From: Candidatus Moraniibacteriota bacterium
GTDB lineage: Bacteria; Patescibacteriota; Minisyncoccia; Moranbacterales; UBA1568
DNA: 38,357 nt
Reading direction: 5' to 3'
Assembly (NCBI GenBank): GCA_013334575.1
Contig: JAAXXG010000001.1
Coordinates: forward strand, 105,280-143,636
Shown here piece after piece: positions 27,491-36,438 of this stretch. Position 1 is the first letter of the stretch. Each line of letters opens with the position of its first letter. The notes below the pieces were generated by a model, which worked only from the letters and a program-made list of their open reading frames with translations, was not told the origin of the DNA and ran no database searches. Made by a program: the position numbers and the translations under genes.

Positions 27491-29440
27491 ATGGACTACC
27501 TCCTCTTCGTCATCACGACCCTCTCGATTCCGGCAGCCGGTTACGCCCTTCTTCGCGGTATTTTCGGAAGATCGGACGGATCCTCCCCGCTCGAACGCCT
27601 CGTCTTCTCGTTTGCGCTCGGAATCGGATCGCTCGATGTTTCCATGATGTTCCTTTCCCGCATATCCGTCCCGACGAACGCGTCGACCATGATTGCCGCG
27701 ATGGCTTCGCTTCCCGTAGCCGTGCTGCTGACCCGGCTAGCCTACGAACGAATTCTGCACACCGGTAACGCCAGGAAGGATCCCCGGGCCACGATGCCGT
27801 CGTTCCGAGGACGGGAGTCCGCGCTGTTCGCACTCCTGCTCGCCCTTACCGTCTTCCTGAAAACGTTCTTCCTCGTATCGGCCGGCCTCCCGACGGCTAC
27901 CGATCTCGGGCACCACATGTACTGGTCAAAGGTGATCGCCGAGACCGGAGAGCTTCCCCGGTACGAAAAGATCACTATCGAAGATGCCGGGGAAGGACGG
28001 ACGAAACTTACGGATCCGCAGCCGATCTCCGATTTCATCATCGGAGAACATCTCCCGTTCGCGGCCATAGCGATCCTTTCCGGCGCCTCTTTCCTTTCCG
28101 CCTTCCCGGTTTCCTTCCTGCTCCTCGTAAATCTTCTCTCGGTCTGCGCCGTCTTCCTGGTCGCAACCCGATTCGCCGAACATCTCTCGCTCCCGGAGCG
28201 GTTCTCACCGGCCAGGATCGGACTCGGGGCGCTCCTGTTCGCAGGACCGCTGTTTTCCATCGCGTCACCCGAAGCGAAATTCGTTTCCGGAGGGGTCGTA
28301 GGTAACCTGTTCGGAGACTTCCTCATACCCCTCGCGCTCCTCGCGTTCCTGCGCGCCTTCGCCGAATCCTCACCGAGACTCCTCGGACTCGGCATCCTAC
28401 TCTCGTTCACGCTCGCCTATACGCATCATCTCTCGGTCCTCATCCTCGCCATCTCGCTCGCGATAACCCTGCTCCTCCTGATAACCACCCGCCGTCGGAA
28501 AATTCGGGATCTCGGCAGACGGATGTTCCGTCTCCTCCTTTCGCCTTTCGCCATCTTAACGATCGTCTTCGCCGGTCTCTTTTTCCTGTTCGTCATGAAG
28601 CCGACTTACATCGAGAACAATGCCGTCACGACCGCGATCGGAACCGCGACGAAGGCGACCCGGACCGGGCTCACGTTCGCGGAGGCGTCCGGTTCCACCG
28701 GAGCTTCCCGCATGGCGATCGGTCTCGCGGCCCTTCTTGCGATCGTCGCTTCGACCGGCTCCCGGAAATCCGATGCCTTCGCGTTCCTTGCCGGCTGGGC
28801 CGGCGCGCTGCTCATCGCCACGCTTCATCCCGGATGGATGAAACTCGACATCCCTTCGGATCGTGTCGGAAATTATCTCTCGTTCCCCTTTTCAGTCCTC
28901 GCCGGAACGGCCCTGGCAGGCTTTCCCGCTATCCTGCGTTCCGACCGGCTCCGGACCTTCCTCCCTGGACAGCTGTTTCTTTTCGCATCACTCGTTCTCT
29001 TCTCGTTCGCCGCCTGGGAAGGCCTGCAGGACAATCAGGCCTCGCTTCCGACATCGGCCAAGGCGCAGGATACGCTCGAAACGTTTGCCTCCGCCGAATA
29101 CCTGGCGGCACGCTCCCTGCCGTCGGACGTCTTCCTCAAAGATCACAACTATATCACCGCCGACTCATGGATGAAGATATTCTTCATGCGCGACTACGCA
29201 TATCCTCTTTCCCGGGCATACTTCAAGCGTTACGAGGACGAAGCGAAGCCTCGGGAACAATGCACCCTGCGAATGGTCTCCACGCCGAACCTTCCGGAAG
29301 GTCGGGCCTGTTTCGAGGACCTCGGCGTAAACCTTGTCGCCGTCAATCCCGCGTACGACGCGGAACAGTTCGAACGCTCCAGCGATTTCTCCCGCATCTA
29401 CTCGTCGACAGCCGTACAGGTCTATGAACGCATCCGCTGA
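27491..29440 (+). CDS. Large multi-pass membrane protein, GT-C-like
   Basis: Many TM helices; 'PTATDLGHHMYWSKVI' acidic loop motif; embedded in glycan gene cluster. Start set at MDYLLFVITTLS. Confidence 0.75.
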   Translation: MDYLLFVITTLSIPAAGYALLRGIFGRSDGSSPLERLVFSFALGIGSLDVSMMFLSRISVPTNASTMIAAMASLPVAVLLTRLAYERILHTGNARKDPRATMPSFRGRESALFALLLALTVFLKTFFLVSAGLPTATDLGHHMYWSKVIAETGELPRYEKITIEDAGEGRTKLTDPQPISDFIIGEHLPFAAIAILSGASFLSAFPVSFLLLVNLLSVCAVFLVATRFAEHLSLPERFSPARIGLGALLFAGPLFSIASPEAKFVSGGVVGNLFGDFLIPLALLAFLRAFAESSPRLLGLGILLSFTLAYTHHLSVLILAISLAITLLLLITTRRRKIRDLGRRMFRLLLSPFAILTIVFAGLFFLFVMKPTYIENNAVTTAIGTATKATRTGLTFAEASGSTGASRMAIGLAALLAIVASTGSRKSDAFAFLAGWAGALLIATLHPGWMKLDIPSDRVGNYLSFPFSVLAGTALAGFPAILRSDRLRTFLPGQLFLFASLVLFSFAAWEGLQDNQASLPTSAKAQDTLETFASAEYLAARSLPSDVFLKDHNYITADSWMKIFFMRDYAYPLSRAYFKRYEDEAKPREQCTLRMVSTPNLPEGRACFEDLGVNLVAVNPAYDAEQFERSSDFSRIYSSTAVQVYERIR

Positions 29441-29834
29441 CAACCGGAACGGTTCCGGAATCATCCGTTTTTTTCGGGCAGACACGGCCCCGGTCACGTT
29501 CGTGATCGCCTCTTTCGTCGTCGCCTCCGGAATACTCTTCTTCCTCGTCGACCGAGGACTCGACCCGGACCTGAACAAGGACTGGTGGACCCTGTCCTTC
29601 GAGACCCGCGATCAGTCATCGCTCTCCTTCCGCATCACGAACCATTCGTCGGCGTCGCGGTTCGAGTATGTCGTCTCGGATCCGATCGGCACGGTCGATT
29701 CGGGATCGGTAACGACAGACAAGGGCTCCGAATCGCTTATCACGGTTCCGACTCCGGCCGGTTCGGGCCGGACAACCGTCATCGTGACCCCCGAAAACGG
29801 TATGCCGAAATCTGTCTACCGGGAACGTCCGTAG
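29424..29834 (+). CDS. Hypothetical membrane-anchored small protein (beta-rich extracytoplasmic part)
   Basis: Start MNASADNRNG overlaps the end of the preceding gene; one TM 'FVIASFVVASGILFFLV' then beta-rich segment. Confidence 0.65.
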   Translation: MNASADNRNGSGIIRFFRADTAPVTFVIASFVVASGILFFLVDRGLDPDLNKDWWTLSFETRDQSSLSFRITNHSSASRFEYVVSDPIGTVDSGSVTTDKGSESLITVPTPAGSGRTTVIVTPENGMPKSVYRERP

Positions 29835-29938
29835 GAAGCATTCTCCCGCCGGATTCCGGAACCCGCGCTCATCCGTGTTTCCAATCCTCTCCGGACGAGG
29901 TACCATAAGAACAAGACCGTAAACCGCTTCCGTACCGT

Positions 29939-31075
29939 ATGAAGGACTCCCGAAAGACACTTCTCGTCACCCGACCGCTCTGTCCTCCCTGGGACGAGGC
30001 CTCCAAGAATTTCGCCTACTTTCTCGCCCGGTCCGTATCGGGAACCCCGATGACGATCCTGACGCACGGGTACGTCGACGGTCTCCCGGCATCCGTCACA
30101 CAGGCGGATATCTACCCGTCGGAACGGTTCGACCTCCGCGCGAAGTTTCTTCTCTTCGCCGCACTCTTCCGCTACCGGAGCCGGTTCGACGTGACGCACT
30201 ATCTCTTTACGCCGACGAAGTCGAATTCCCGGATCATACGACGGTTCGCCTGCCCGACCCGCGGCAGGACGATCCAGACGGTCGCAACGCTCCGCGAAGA
30301 CCTCTATTCCGAGTCGGAACTCCGCCGGATGCTGTTCGCGGACCGCATCATCACCTATGCGGACGCATCAAAGCGGAAACTCGAGTCGATGGGATTCTCC
30401 GGAGTCGAACGCATCTATCCCGGCATCGACCTTGAACGGTTCCGCCCGACCCCGAAAGATCCGGCGCTCCTGAAACGGTTCGGATTCACGGAACAGGACT
30501 TCATCGTCTCCTATGTCGGCGAATATGCCCGTCTCGGGGCGACCGACATGCTCGCCGAGACCATCGTCAGCTTCCATAGTCAATACCCGGATTCGAACAT
30601 CCGTTTTCTGTGGGCCCTGAGGATCAAGAATGCCGACGATGCCGCCAAGAAGGCCGAGGTCGTCGCCCGCTTCGAATCAGCCGGACTCGCGGACCGGTTC
30701 TTCTGCACCGATACGTTCTCGGACATGCCCGGCATATACAATCTCTCGGATGCCATCGCCTTTCCGGTCGGCGACATGAGGGGAAAGTTCGATGTCCCGC
30801 TCGCGGTCATCGAGCCCTACGCCTGCGGCAAGCCGGTTATCCTTTCCGACATCCCCCTTTTCAAGGAGTTCTCGAATCCTGACATTTCCATCACGGTTCC
30901 GCGAGGAGACGGCCAAGCCTTCATCGAGGCCGTCCGGGCACTCGAGTCCGACCCGGAACGCCTCGCCGCTATGGGTCGTGCCGCCCGCACCTACGCGGAA
31001 AAGGAATTCGACCTGCGAGATACGGCAAGACGATACGGACAGGTCTACGAAGAACTGGCGAAAAATCCCGCATAA
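29939..31075 (+). CDS. GT4 family glycosyltransferase
   Basis: 'RIYPGIDLERFRPTP', 'VPLAVIEPYACGKPVILSDIPLFKEF', 'MGRAARTYAEKEFDL'. Confidence 0.9.
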   Translation: MKDSRKTLLVTRPLCPPWDEASKNFAYFLARSVSGTPMTILTHGYVDGLPASVTQADIYPSERFDLRAKFLLFAALFRYRSRFDVTHYLFTPTKSNSRIIRRFACPTRGRTIQTVATLREDLYSESELRRMLFADRIITYADASKRKLESMGFSGVERIYPGIDLERFRPTPKDPALLKRFGFTEQDFIVSYVGEYARLGATDMLAETIVSFHSQYPDSNIRFLWALRIKNADDAAKKAEVVARFESAGLADRFFCTDTFSDMPGIYNLSDAIAFPVGDMRGKFDVPLAVIEPYACGKPVILSDIPLFKEFSNPDISITVPRGDGQAFIEAVRALESDPERLAAMGRAARTYAEKEFDLRDTARRYGQVYEELAKNPA

Positions 31076-31228
31076 ATGACCTCTATGGACGACGAGATCA
31101 TCGACGTCTACACCGAAGACAATGAGCCGTTTGGCTATATCGCAGAACCCTTAACTCGTACCCCTTTTTATGCCAGGAGAAACGAAAACGCATCTCGCAA
31201 CGGTCTCCATCCTCGTGAAGGAGCGTGA
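31076..31228 (+). pseudogene. Possible truncated Nudix-type N-terminus (50 codons)
   Basis: ATG directly after the preceding stop; MTSMDDEIIDVYTEDNEPFGYIA... resembles the N-terminal strand of Nudix/IDI-type proteins but lacks a Nudix box; overlaps the next gene. Confidence 0.25.
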
Positions 31229-31439
31229 TACGCATGTCGCCGAGGTGAACGCGATCCTCTCCCGACATGCCGATCGAATCATTTCCCGCCTCGGCGTGAA
31301 TCTCGACCGTTTCGAAGCGATCGGCGGAAGCGGTCTCATCGACGTAGTCGTTCTCGGAACGGCTGCCGAACTCAAGGCCCTCACCGACGAGCTCGACGCC
31401 CTCTATGGCATCGTCGCCCGTATCAGCGTTCTCGACTGA
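31170..31439 (+). CDS. TM1266-like (ACT-like) small putative regulator
   Basis: 'ATVSILVKERDTHVAEVNAILSRHADRIISRLGVN...IDVVVLGTAAELKALTDELDALYGIVARISVL' resembles the TM1266/iron-hydrogenase putative regulator family. Confidence 0.7.
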   Translation: MPGETKTHLATVSILVKERDTHVAEVNAILSRHADRIISRLGVNLDRFEAIGGSGLIDVVVLGTAAELKALTDELDALYGIVARISVLD

Positions 31440-31453
31440 TAATCATGAAGCGT

Positions 31454-32122
31454 ATGTCCGAACTCCGCTTTCTCGGCCATGCCGCGTTCGAACTCAGACT
31501 CGACGGCAAGGTCATCCTCTTCGACCCGTGGACCACGGGAAACCCGCAGTCCCCGCTCGCATCGGCGGACGATATCGAGGCGGCGGACATCATCCTCGTC
31601 TCACACGACCATTCCGATCACGGCTTCGACGACGCGGTCCGGATCGCGAAGCGAACCGGCGCTACCGTCGTCGCGGTCGCCGAACTCGCGAACCGTTTCC
31701 GGGACGAAGGCATCGCGAGGGTCGTCTCGGGGAACATCGGCGGAACCGTCGGCGTTAGCGGCATACGCATCACCTTCGTCCAAGCCGTCCACTCCGCCGG
31801 AGCCGGTGTCCCGTGCGGATTCGTCGTAAGGAGCCCGAACCTCGGCCTCTACTTCGCCGGTGATACGGCCCTCTTCGGAGACATGTCATTCCTCGCCGAC
31901 GAGAAGATCGACGTCGCCATCCCGCCGATCGGCGGCACGTTTACCATGGACATACGGGCCGCTGCCAAATCGGCGGAACGTATCCGCCCGAGAACCGTCG
32001 TCCCGATGCATTACGGGACCTTCCCGGACATCGTCGCCGACACCGATGAATTTACCCGCCTGGTCGGGAATAAGGCACGGACTGAAATCCTCTCCCCAGG
32101 CGCCGTACTTTCCCTCAGATAA
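31454..32122 (+). CDS. UPF0173-like metal-dependent hydrolase (MBL fold)
   Basis: 'MSELRFLGHAAFELRLDGKVILFDPWTTGNP', 'VSHDHSDHGFDDA', 'FAGDTALFGDMSFL', 'VPMHYGTFP'. Confidence 0.93.
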   Translation: MSELRFLGHAAFELRLDGKVILFDPWTTGNPQSPLASADDIEAADIILVSHDHSDHGFDDAVRIAKRTGATVVAVAELANRFRDEGIARVVSGNIGGTVGVSGIRITFVQAVHSAGAGVPCGFVVRSPNLGLYFAGDTALFGDMSFLADEKIDVAIPPIGGTFTMDIRAAAKSAERIRPRTVVPMHYGTFPDIVADTDEFTRLVGNKARTEILSPGAVLSLR

Positions 32123-32167
32123 GCCATGGTGTATAATCTGTATATTATCTGCAATTTCATGTTACAT

Positions 32168-32527
32168 ATGGGCAATCCTGAAACGCGGGCCGGCATGACA
32201 GCAGAAGGACACGAAGCCGAGAAGATTCCGCACATCCCCGAACCGTACCGGGAGAACATCAGGTCAATAATGGAATCGCAGTATCCGGAAGACTGCCGGC
32301 AGTTCATCGAGGCGGATCTAGCTGCGCTTGACCGGTATGCGATGGAGTCGGGCCACACGTTTCCTGATCAGCCTGCGGAAAAGGACGTCGCCGATTTCAT
32401 GTACTTCGCGTTTGTAGACGATACGCAGGCTCCGTTACCGGACGGGACATGCGACCGTATCGAGTCCGCGTTCGCCACATATTTGCGACGCGACGTCTCC
32501 GATGAAGAGCCGACCGATATCGAATAG
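32168..32527 (+). CDS. Hypothetical protein
   Basis: ORF between the MBL hydrolase and rtcB; start at MGNPETRAG probable; upstream TATAAT and TATTAT -10-like hexamers. Confidence 0.55.
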   Translation: MGNPETRAGMTAEGHEAEKIPHIPEPYRENIRSIMESQYPEDCRQFIEADLAALDRYAMESGHTFPDQPAEKDVADFMYFAFVDDTQAPLPDGTCDRIESAFATYLRRDVSDEEPTDIE

Positions 32528-32548
32528 GGAATCTGCTGACCTGACATT

Positions 32549-34057
32549 ATGATCGAGCCGAAAGATTTCACGAAAAGCGGAGATTTCCGCAGCGAGATGA
32601 AGACCGACCGGATGAAGGTTCCGGTCGTCTTTCATGTGCAGGACGAGCTCCTGCCGTCCGAATCGACACTCGAACAGCTCGAAAGCGTCGCGAGCAACGA
32701 CGGCCTCTTCCGTCATATCGCCGCCATGGCCGACGTCCATTCCAAGCCCGGACGCAAGAACGCCACCGGCACGACCATCGCCTCCGGGAAGCTCATCCTC
32801 CCGCAGGTCAACGACACCGATCCCGCCTGCGGCATGCGGCTCGTCGCGACGAACCTGACCGAAGACAACCTCTCGCAGGAAGAGATCGACCGCCTCTTCT
32901 CAGCGCTCGAGGGCCGGGTGCCGACCAAGGCCTATACCGGAACGATCCTCCCCTACCGCGTCATCGTCGACATCTGCCGAAAGGGTGTCCGCGCCGCCGT
33001 CGAACATCTCGGAATCGAGACGAAGTTCGAGGAGGAACATTCCCTCGACCGCGGGAACTTCTTCGGCGGGGAAGTGACCCGGAAGAAGATCTACGAGGTC
33101 ATCCCCCGGCTGTTCCTCTTCTTCGCGAAGTTCCGTTCCGGCATCCTCGGTGCGGCCGGAAACCACTTCCTCGACCTCATGAAGGTCACCGACCTCATGG
33201 ACAAGGAGAAGGCCAAACGGCTCGGCCTCCGGAAAGGACAGTACGTCTTCATGATCCACTGCGGGTCCGGCATCCTCGGCCAGTACACGATGTACATGTA
33301 TACGGCCAAGAAGCGCGAACATCGGTCGCAGGCCTTCATGGCCTGGCTCGGACGGATGACCTTCCTCACGCCGCGCAGGCATGTCGTCGACGCGATCGCG
33401 AAAAAGATCCGCGACTTCGATTTCGGCGCCAAGAAAGAGCTCTTCACCTTCGACGGCGACGGCGAGGACGGACGGATGTACATGGAAGCGCGCAACGCCT
33501 GCTCGAACTTCGCGCATGCCAACCGCGCCATCATCGCCCACAACGTCTCCGAGACGATCAAGGAGGTCCTCGGCCGCGACCCGGGCTTCGAGCTCATCTA
33601 CGACATGCCGCACATTCTCGTGTCCAAGGAGAATCATTACGGTTCGGATGTCTGGGTCCACCGAAACGGCACCAGCCGCGCCTACGGCCCCTCGCGCATG
33701 GCCGATCATCCTGATTTCCGCGAAACCGGCGAGCCCGCCTTCATCCCGACCTCCATGTCGACCGAAGGATATCTCTGTGTCGGACTCGACAGCAACGAAT
33801 CGACATTCTTCTCCTGCAACCACGGCGCCGGGAAACCGAAGGCGGCCGCCGAGTCGGTCGTCCCGCAGAACCACGACGAGCTCCATGCCAAACTCGCGTC
33901 ACGCGGCGTAAAGCTCTACAACGGCCGTTCGTCGCGGGTGATCGAACAGGACAGCGCCCACTACAAGAACGCCGACGCGGTCATCGAGAGCGTCCGTCAA
34001 AACGGCATCGTCAAGCCCGTCGCGAAGCTTCAGCCCGTCGCGGTCATCATGTACTGA
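32549..34057 (+). CDS. RtcB family RNA ligase, divergent
   Basis: 'MADVHSKPGRKNATGTTIAS', 'DPACGMRL', 'AAGNHFLDL', 'MIHCGSGILG', 'YDMPHILV', 'WVHRNGTSRAYGP', 'FIPTSMSTEGYL', 'CNHGAGKPKAAAE': all expected metal/GMP-linking His/Asp/Cys positions present. Confidence 0.9.
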   Translation: MIEPKDFTKSGDFRSEMKTDRMKVPVVFHVQDELLPSESTLEQLESVASNDGLFRHIAAMADVHSKPGRKNATGTTIASGKLILPQVNDTDPACGMRLVATNLTEDNLSQEEIDRLFSALEGRVPTKAYTGTILPYRVIVDICRKGVRAAVEHLGIETKFEEEHSLDRGNFFGGEVTRKKIYEVIPRLFLFFAKFRSGILGAAGNHFLDLMKVTDLMDKEKAKRLGLRKGQYVFMIHCGSGILGQYTMYMYTAKKREHRSQAFMAWLGRMTFLTPRRHVVDAIAKKIRDFDFGAKKELFTFDGDGEDGRMYMEARNACSNFAHANRAIIAHNVSETIKEVLGRDPGFELIYDMPHILVSKENHYGSDVWVHRNGTSRAYGPSRMADHPDFRETGEPAFIPTSMSTEGYLCVGLDSNESTFFSCNHGAGKPKAAAESVVPQNHDELHAKLASRGVKLYNGRSSRVIEQDSAHYKNADAVIESVRQNGIVKPVAKLQPVAVIMY

Positions 34058-35450
34058 CCTCGTCCGACATCATGCCGAACGAAACAGCAAGAAGTAGGAG
34101 TCCGGTCACGGAGTCCCACAGGAAGTGATCGAGGAAGAGACTCGGGAGAAAGACGAGGAACATCGCCAAGGCGGCGGTGTTCTTTCTTCTTGCGGCCGTC
34201 ACGAGGCTTCCGATAACGAGCGCGAAAAGGAATAAGAGACCCGGGATGCCGAGATCGGCAAGCACGAGGAGCGGCACGTCATGCGCCGGCTGGACATCCC
34301 AGACCGGACGTTCCGGATCGAGTCGGATGAGCGCTGCGGTCGAATTCCACATTCCTGCACCGACAATCGGTGATTCGCCGATGACGCGCCATGCATCCCG
34401 ATAGGTCGTCTTGCGGTCGGCAACGGAGCCTTCCTGAGCGACGACAGCCCCGTCGAAACGCGGAAAAACGACGCCACGCAATATCCAGGAGAACATCGCC
34501 ATCGAAACGACAACGGCGACAATTCCGGCAAAGGCATACTTCCCTGTCATCCCGGGCTTGACCCGGGATCCAGGAATTTCAACCGACTTCCCGAGGGCGT
34601 CCATGCGATCAGCGGAATGGAAATGGAATGCGTCTTGAACAGCCCGCCAGAAAAGAATGGTTGTGCCCACCACGAACCCGGCCCATGCCGATCGGGAAAA
34701 GGAAACGAGAAGACCGAGTGAAAGGACGGGAAGCGCCGCGATGAGAACGGCCCGATGAAACATATGCCTTCGAGCGTCTACCTTGTCCCGCATCCCGACG
34801 ATCCGATGAACGACAAGGAAAAGACCGACGGCGACGAACAGTCCGTACACGTTCGGGTGCGGAAAGGTTCCGTAGGCCCGAAACCACCGGCCGGATCCGT
34901 TCTTAAGCACCGATGTCCCGGCCGCCCAGGCCGGATGTGACGCCGTCCCGAGAAGTGCCGAAGAAAACGTCTCCTGCGTCACGAATTGACCGATACCGAC
35001 GAGTGCCTGCAGGACCGCGCCAAGGATAAGGATATCCCGTATCATTCCTCCTTTTCCTCTCCGGGTCAGGTCGCGTCCCATCACGAACGCGTCCGCCGCT
35101 AAGAGAATCGTCAGCGCTCCATAAAGGGCCAATGCACGGTCCTCTGCCCAGGCAGGCGAAAGAAACGCCCACAGCACGAAAAGTATCAACGCTACTCGCG
35201 GAAGGGGCTCCGATATAAGGCCTCGGAACGGATCTCGGATTCCTTCGGCCTTCGCCTGTCGAGACCTCCCGATTGCGGCGATCATGACCGCCGTAGCCAA
35301 CAACAGCGCGGAAGCGAAAATCCCGATCGTCCCGTACTGCCATTTCGCACCGCCGATCATCGGCTCACGCAACAAATACACCGTCTGAAGCGGAAGCAGG
35401 AGGACGAACAAGAAAAAGAGACGGTCGGAATACTTCGTAAGACGATCCAT
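34047..35450 (-). CDS. O-antigen ligase/polymerase-like membrane protein
   Basis: Multi-TM; 'IGESPIVGAGMWNSTAALIRLDPERPVWDVQPAHDVPLLVLADLGIPGLLFLFALV'; convergent 11-nt overlap with rtcB. Confidence 0.88.
   Translation of the reverse strand: MDRLTKYSDRLFFLFVLLLPLQTVYLLREPMIGGAKWQYGTIGIFASALLLATAVMIAAIGRSRQAKAEGIRDPFRGLISEPLPRVALILFVLWAFLSPAWAEDRALALYGALTILLAADAFVMGRDLTRRGKGGMIRDILILGAVLQALVGIGQFVTQETFSSALLGTASHPAWAAGTSVLKNGSGRWFRAYGTFPHPNVYGLFVAVGLFLVVHRIVGMRDKVDARRHMFHRAVLIAALPVLSLGLLVSFSRSAWAGFVVGTTILFWRAVQDAFHFHSADRMDALGKSVEIPGSRVKPGMTGKYAFAGIVAVVVSMAMFSWILRGVVFPRFDGAVVAQEGSVADRKTTYRDAWRVIGESPIVGAGMWNSTAALIRLDPERPVWDVQPAHDVPLLVLADLGIPGLLFLFALVIGSLVTAARRKNTAALAMFLVFLPSLFLDHFLWDSVTGLLLLAVSFGMMSDEVST
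34542..34580. repeat. Palindromic repeat element in frame within O-antigen ligase-like CDS
   Basis: ccctgtcATCCCGGG-cttga-CCCGGGATccaggaatttc; translated EIPGSRVKPGMTG. Confidence 0.75.
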
Positions 35451-35496
35451 GTATCGGTGGTAATCCGTTGCGCATTGTACCATTTTCTGATACTTT

Positions 35497-35515
35497 ACGG
35501 GTAGTTTTCACCCGT
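35497..35515. promoter_or_regulatory. Inverted repeat in divergent promoter region
   Basis: ACGGGT-agttttc-ACCCGT between the divergent O-antigen ligase-like gene and tmk-like gene; TACAAT (minus strand, 35474-35479) adjacent. Confidence 0.4.
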
Positions 35516-35570
35516 TTTAAGCGGATACCGCCGAAACGCCCGAGGATCCTCACGTCTGATTCCGAACGCC

Positions 35571-36215
35571 ATGCGACTCATCACTTTTTCCGGAACCGAC
35601 GGCTCGGGCAAATCGACCCAGCTCTCGCTCCTCCGCGAATACCTCGAGGGAAAGGGGTTCAGGGTCGCGTATTTCCATGCGCTCGAGTTCTCCGTCGGGA
35701 ATCGGATACTCCGCTTCCTGAAAGGAAAGAAAGATTTCCGACCCGGATCCGAACACGCGAACGTGACCGCGTCACCCTTTTCGGTGTTCCTGCGTACCTG
35801 CTCGCTCCTCGTCGATCTCATCGCATTCCCCTTCCATCGATGGCGGCTCGGTCGCCAGGGGTACGATATCCTCCTTTCTGACCGATATTTCTTCGATACG
35901 ATAGTAAACATCGAGTACCTTGCCGGACTCAGGCGGCATCGATGCGTACTTCTTCCGCTCGCGGAACCGCTCGTCGAACGACCGGATCTCTCGTTCTTCC
36001 TCGATATCGAACCGGAATCCGTCATGAGGCGCGATAACGCTCCGGAACAGGGTATCGAATACGTGCGCGCCAAGCGAGACCGCTTCCGAACGCATATTAC
36101 CGACTGGGGGTTCCGAGTACTCGATGCGGACCGTGAAAAAAACGATCTATCCGCTGAAATAAAGGACATTTCGGACCAAATTTTTCAGAGTATTGACAAA
36201 GGTACTGCAAGGTGA
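35571..36215 (+). CDS. Thymidylate kinase-like P-loop kinase
   Basis: 'LITFSGTDGSGKSTQLSLLREYLE', 'DILLSDRYFFDTIVN', 'LSFFLDIEPESVMRRD'. Confidence 0.85.
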   Translation: MRLITFSGTDGSGKSTQLSLLREYLEGKGFRVAYFHALEFSVGNRILRFLKGKKDFRPGSEHANVTASPFSVFLRTCSLLVDLIAFPFHRWRLGRQGYDILLSDRYFFDTIVNIEYLAGLRRHRCVLLPLAEPLVERPDLSFFLDIEPESVMRRDNAPEQGIEYVRAKRDRFRTHITDWGFRVLDADREKNDLSAEIKDISDQIFQSIDKGTAR

Positions 36216-36221
36216 TATAAT
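36193..36221 (+). promoter_or_regulatory. Perfect consensus sigma70 promoter with extended -10
   Basis: TTGACA (36193-36198) - 17 nt - TATAAT (36216-36221), preceded by TGA giving TGnTATAAT. Confidence 0.88.
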
Positions 36222-36227
36222 TAATAA

Positions 36228-36438
36228 ACAGTACCTTACTCCCTCTTCGACACGGTATCTCCTTGACCCACGAGGTCGGGAAATTATCCTTTGTCTGTCC
36301 CGTGGACGGAATCGGCGGACCCGCATACTATCAGCGGACCCTCCTACCCGATATCGCAAGATCCGGACCCGAAGATCGAAGAACGGAATCTCTCGAAAAA
36401 GTCGGCATGGCCAATAACCGTGTCGCTTTTTCTTTTTT
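36228..36438 (+). ncRNA. Candidate structured ncRNA / long leader
   Basis: Starts about 7 nt after the -10; CGACACGGT (36248-36256) pairs perfectly with ACCGTGTCG (36417-36425), immediately followed by CTTTTTCTTTTTT; no convincing ORF. Confidence 0.45.

Noticed and set aside
32900-33886. 328-aa minus-strand ORF antisense to rtcB
   Set aside because: Mirror ORF of a conserved gene; acidic, compositionally biased translation without motifs.
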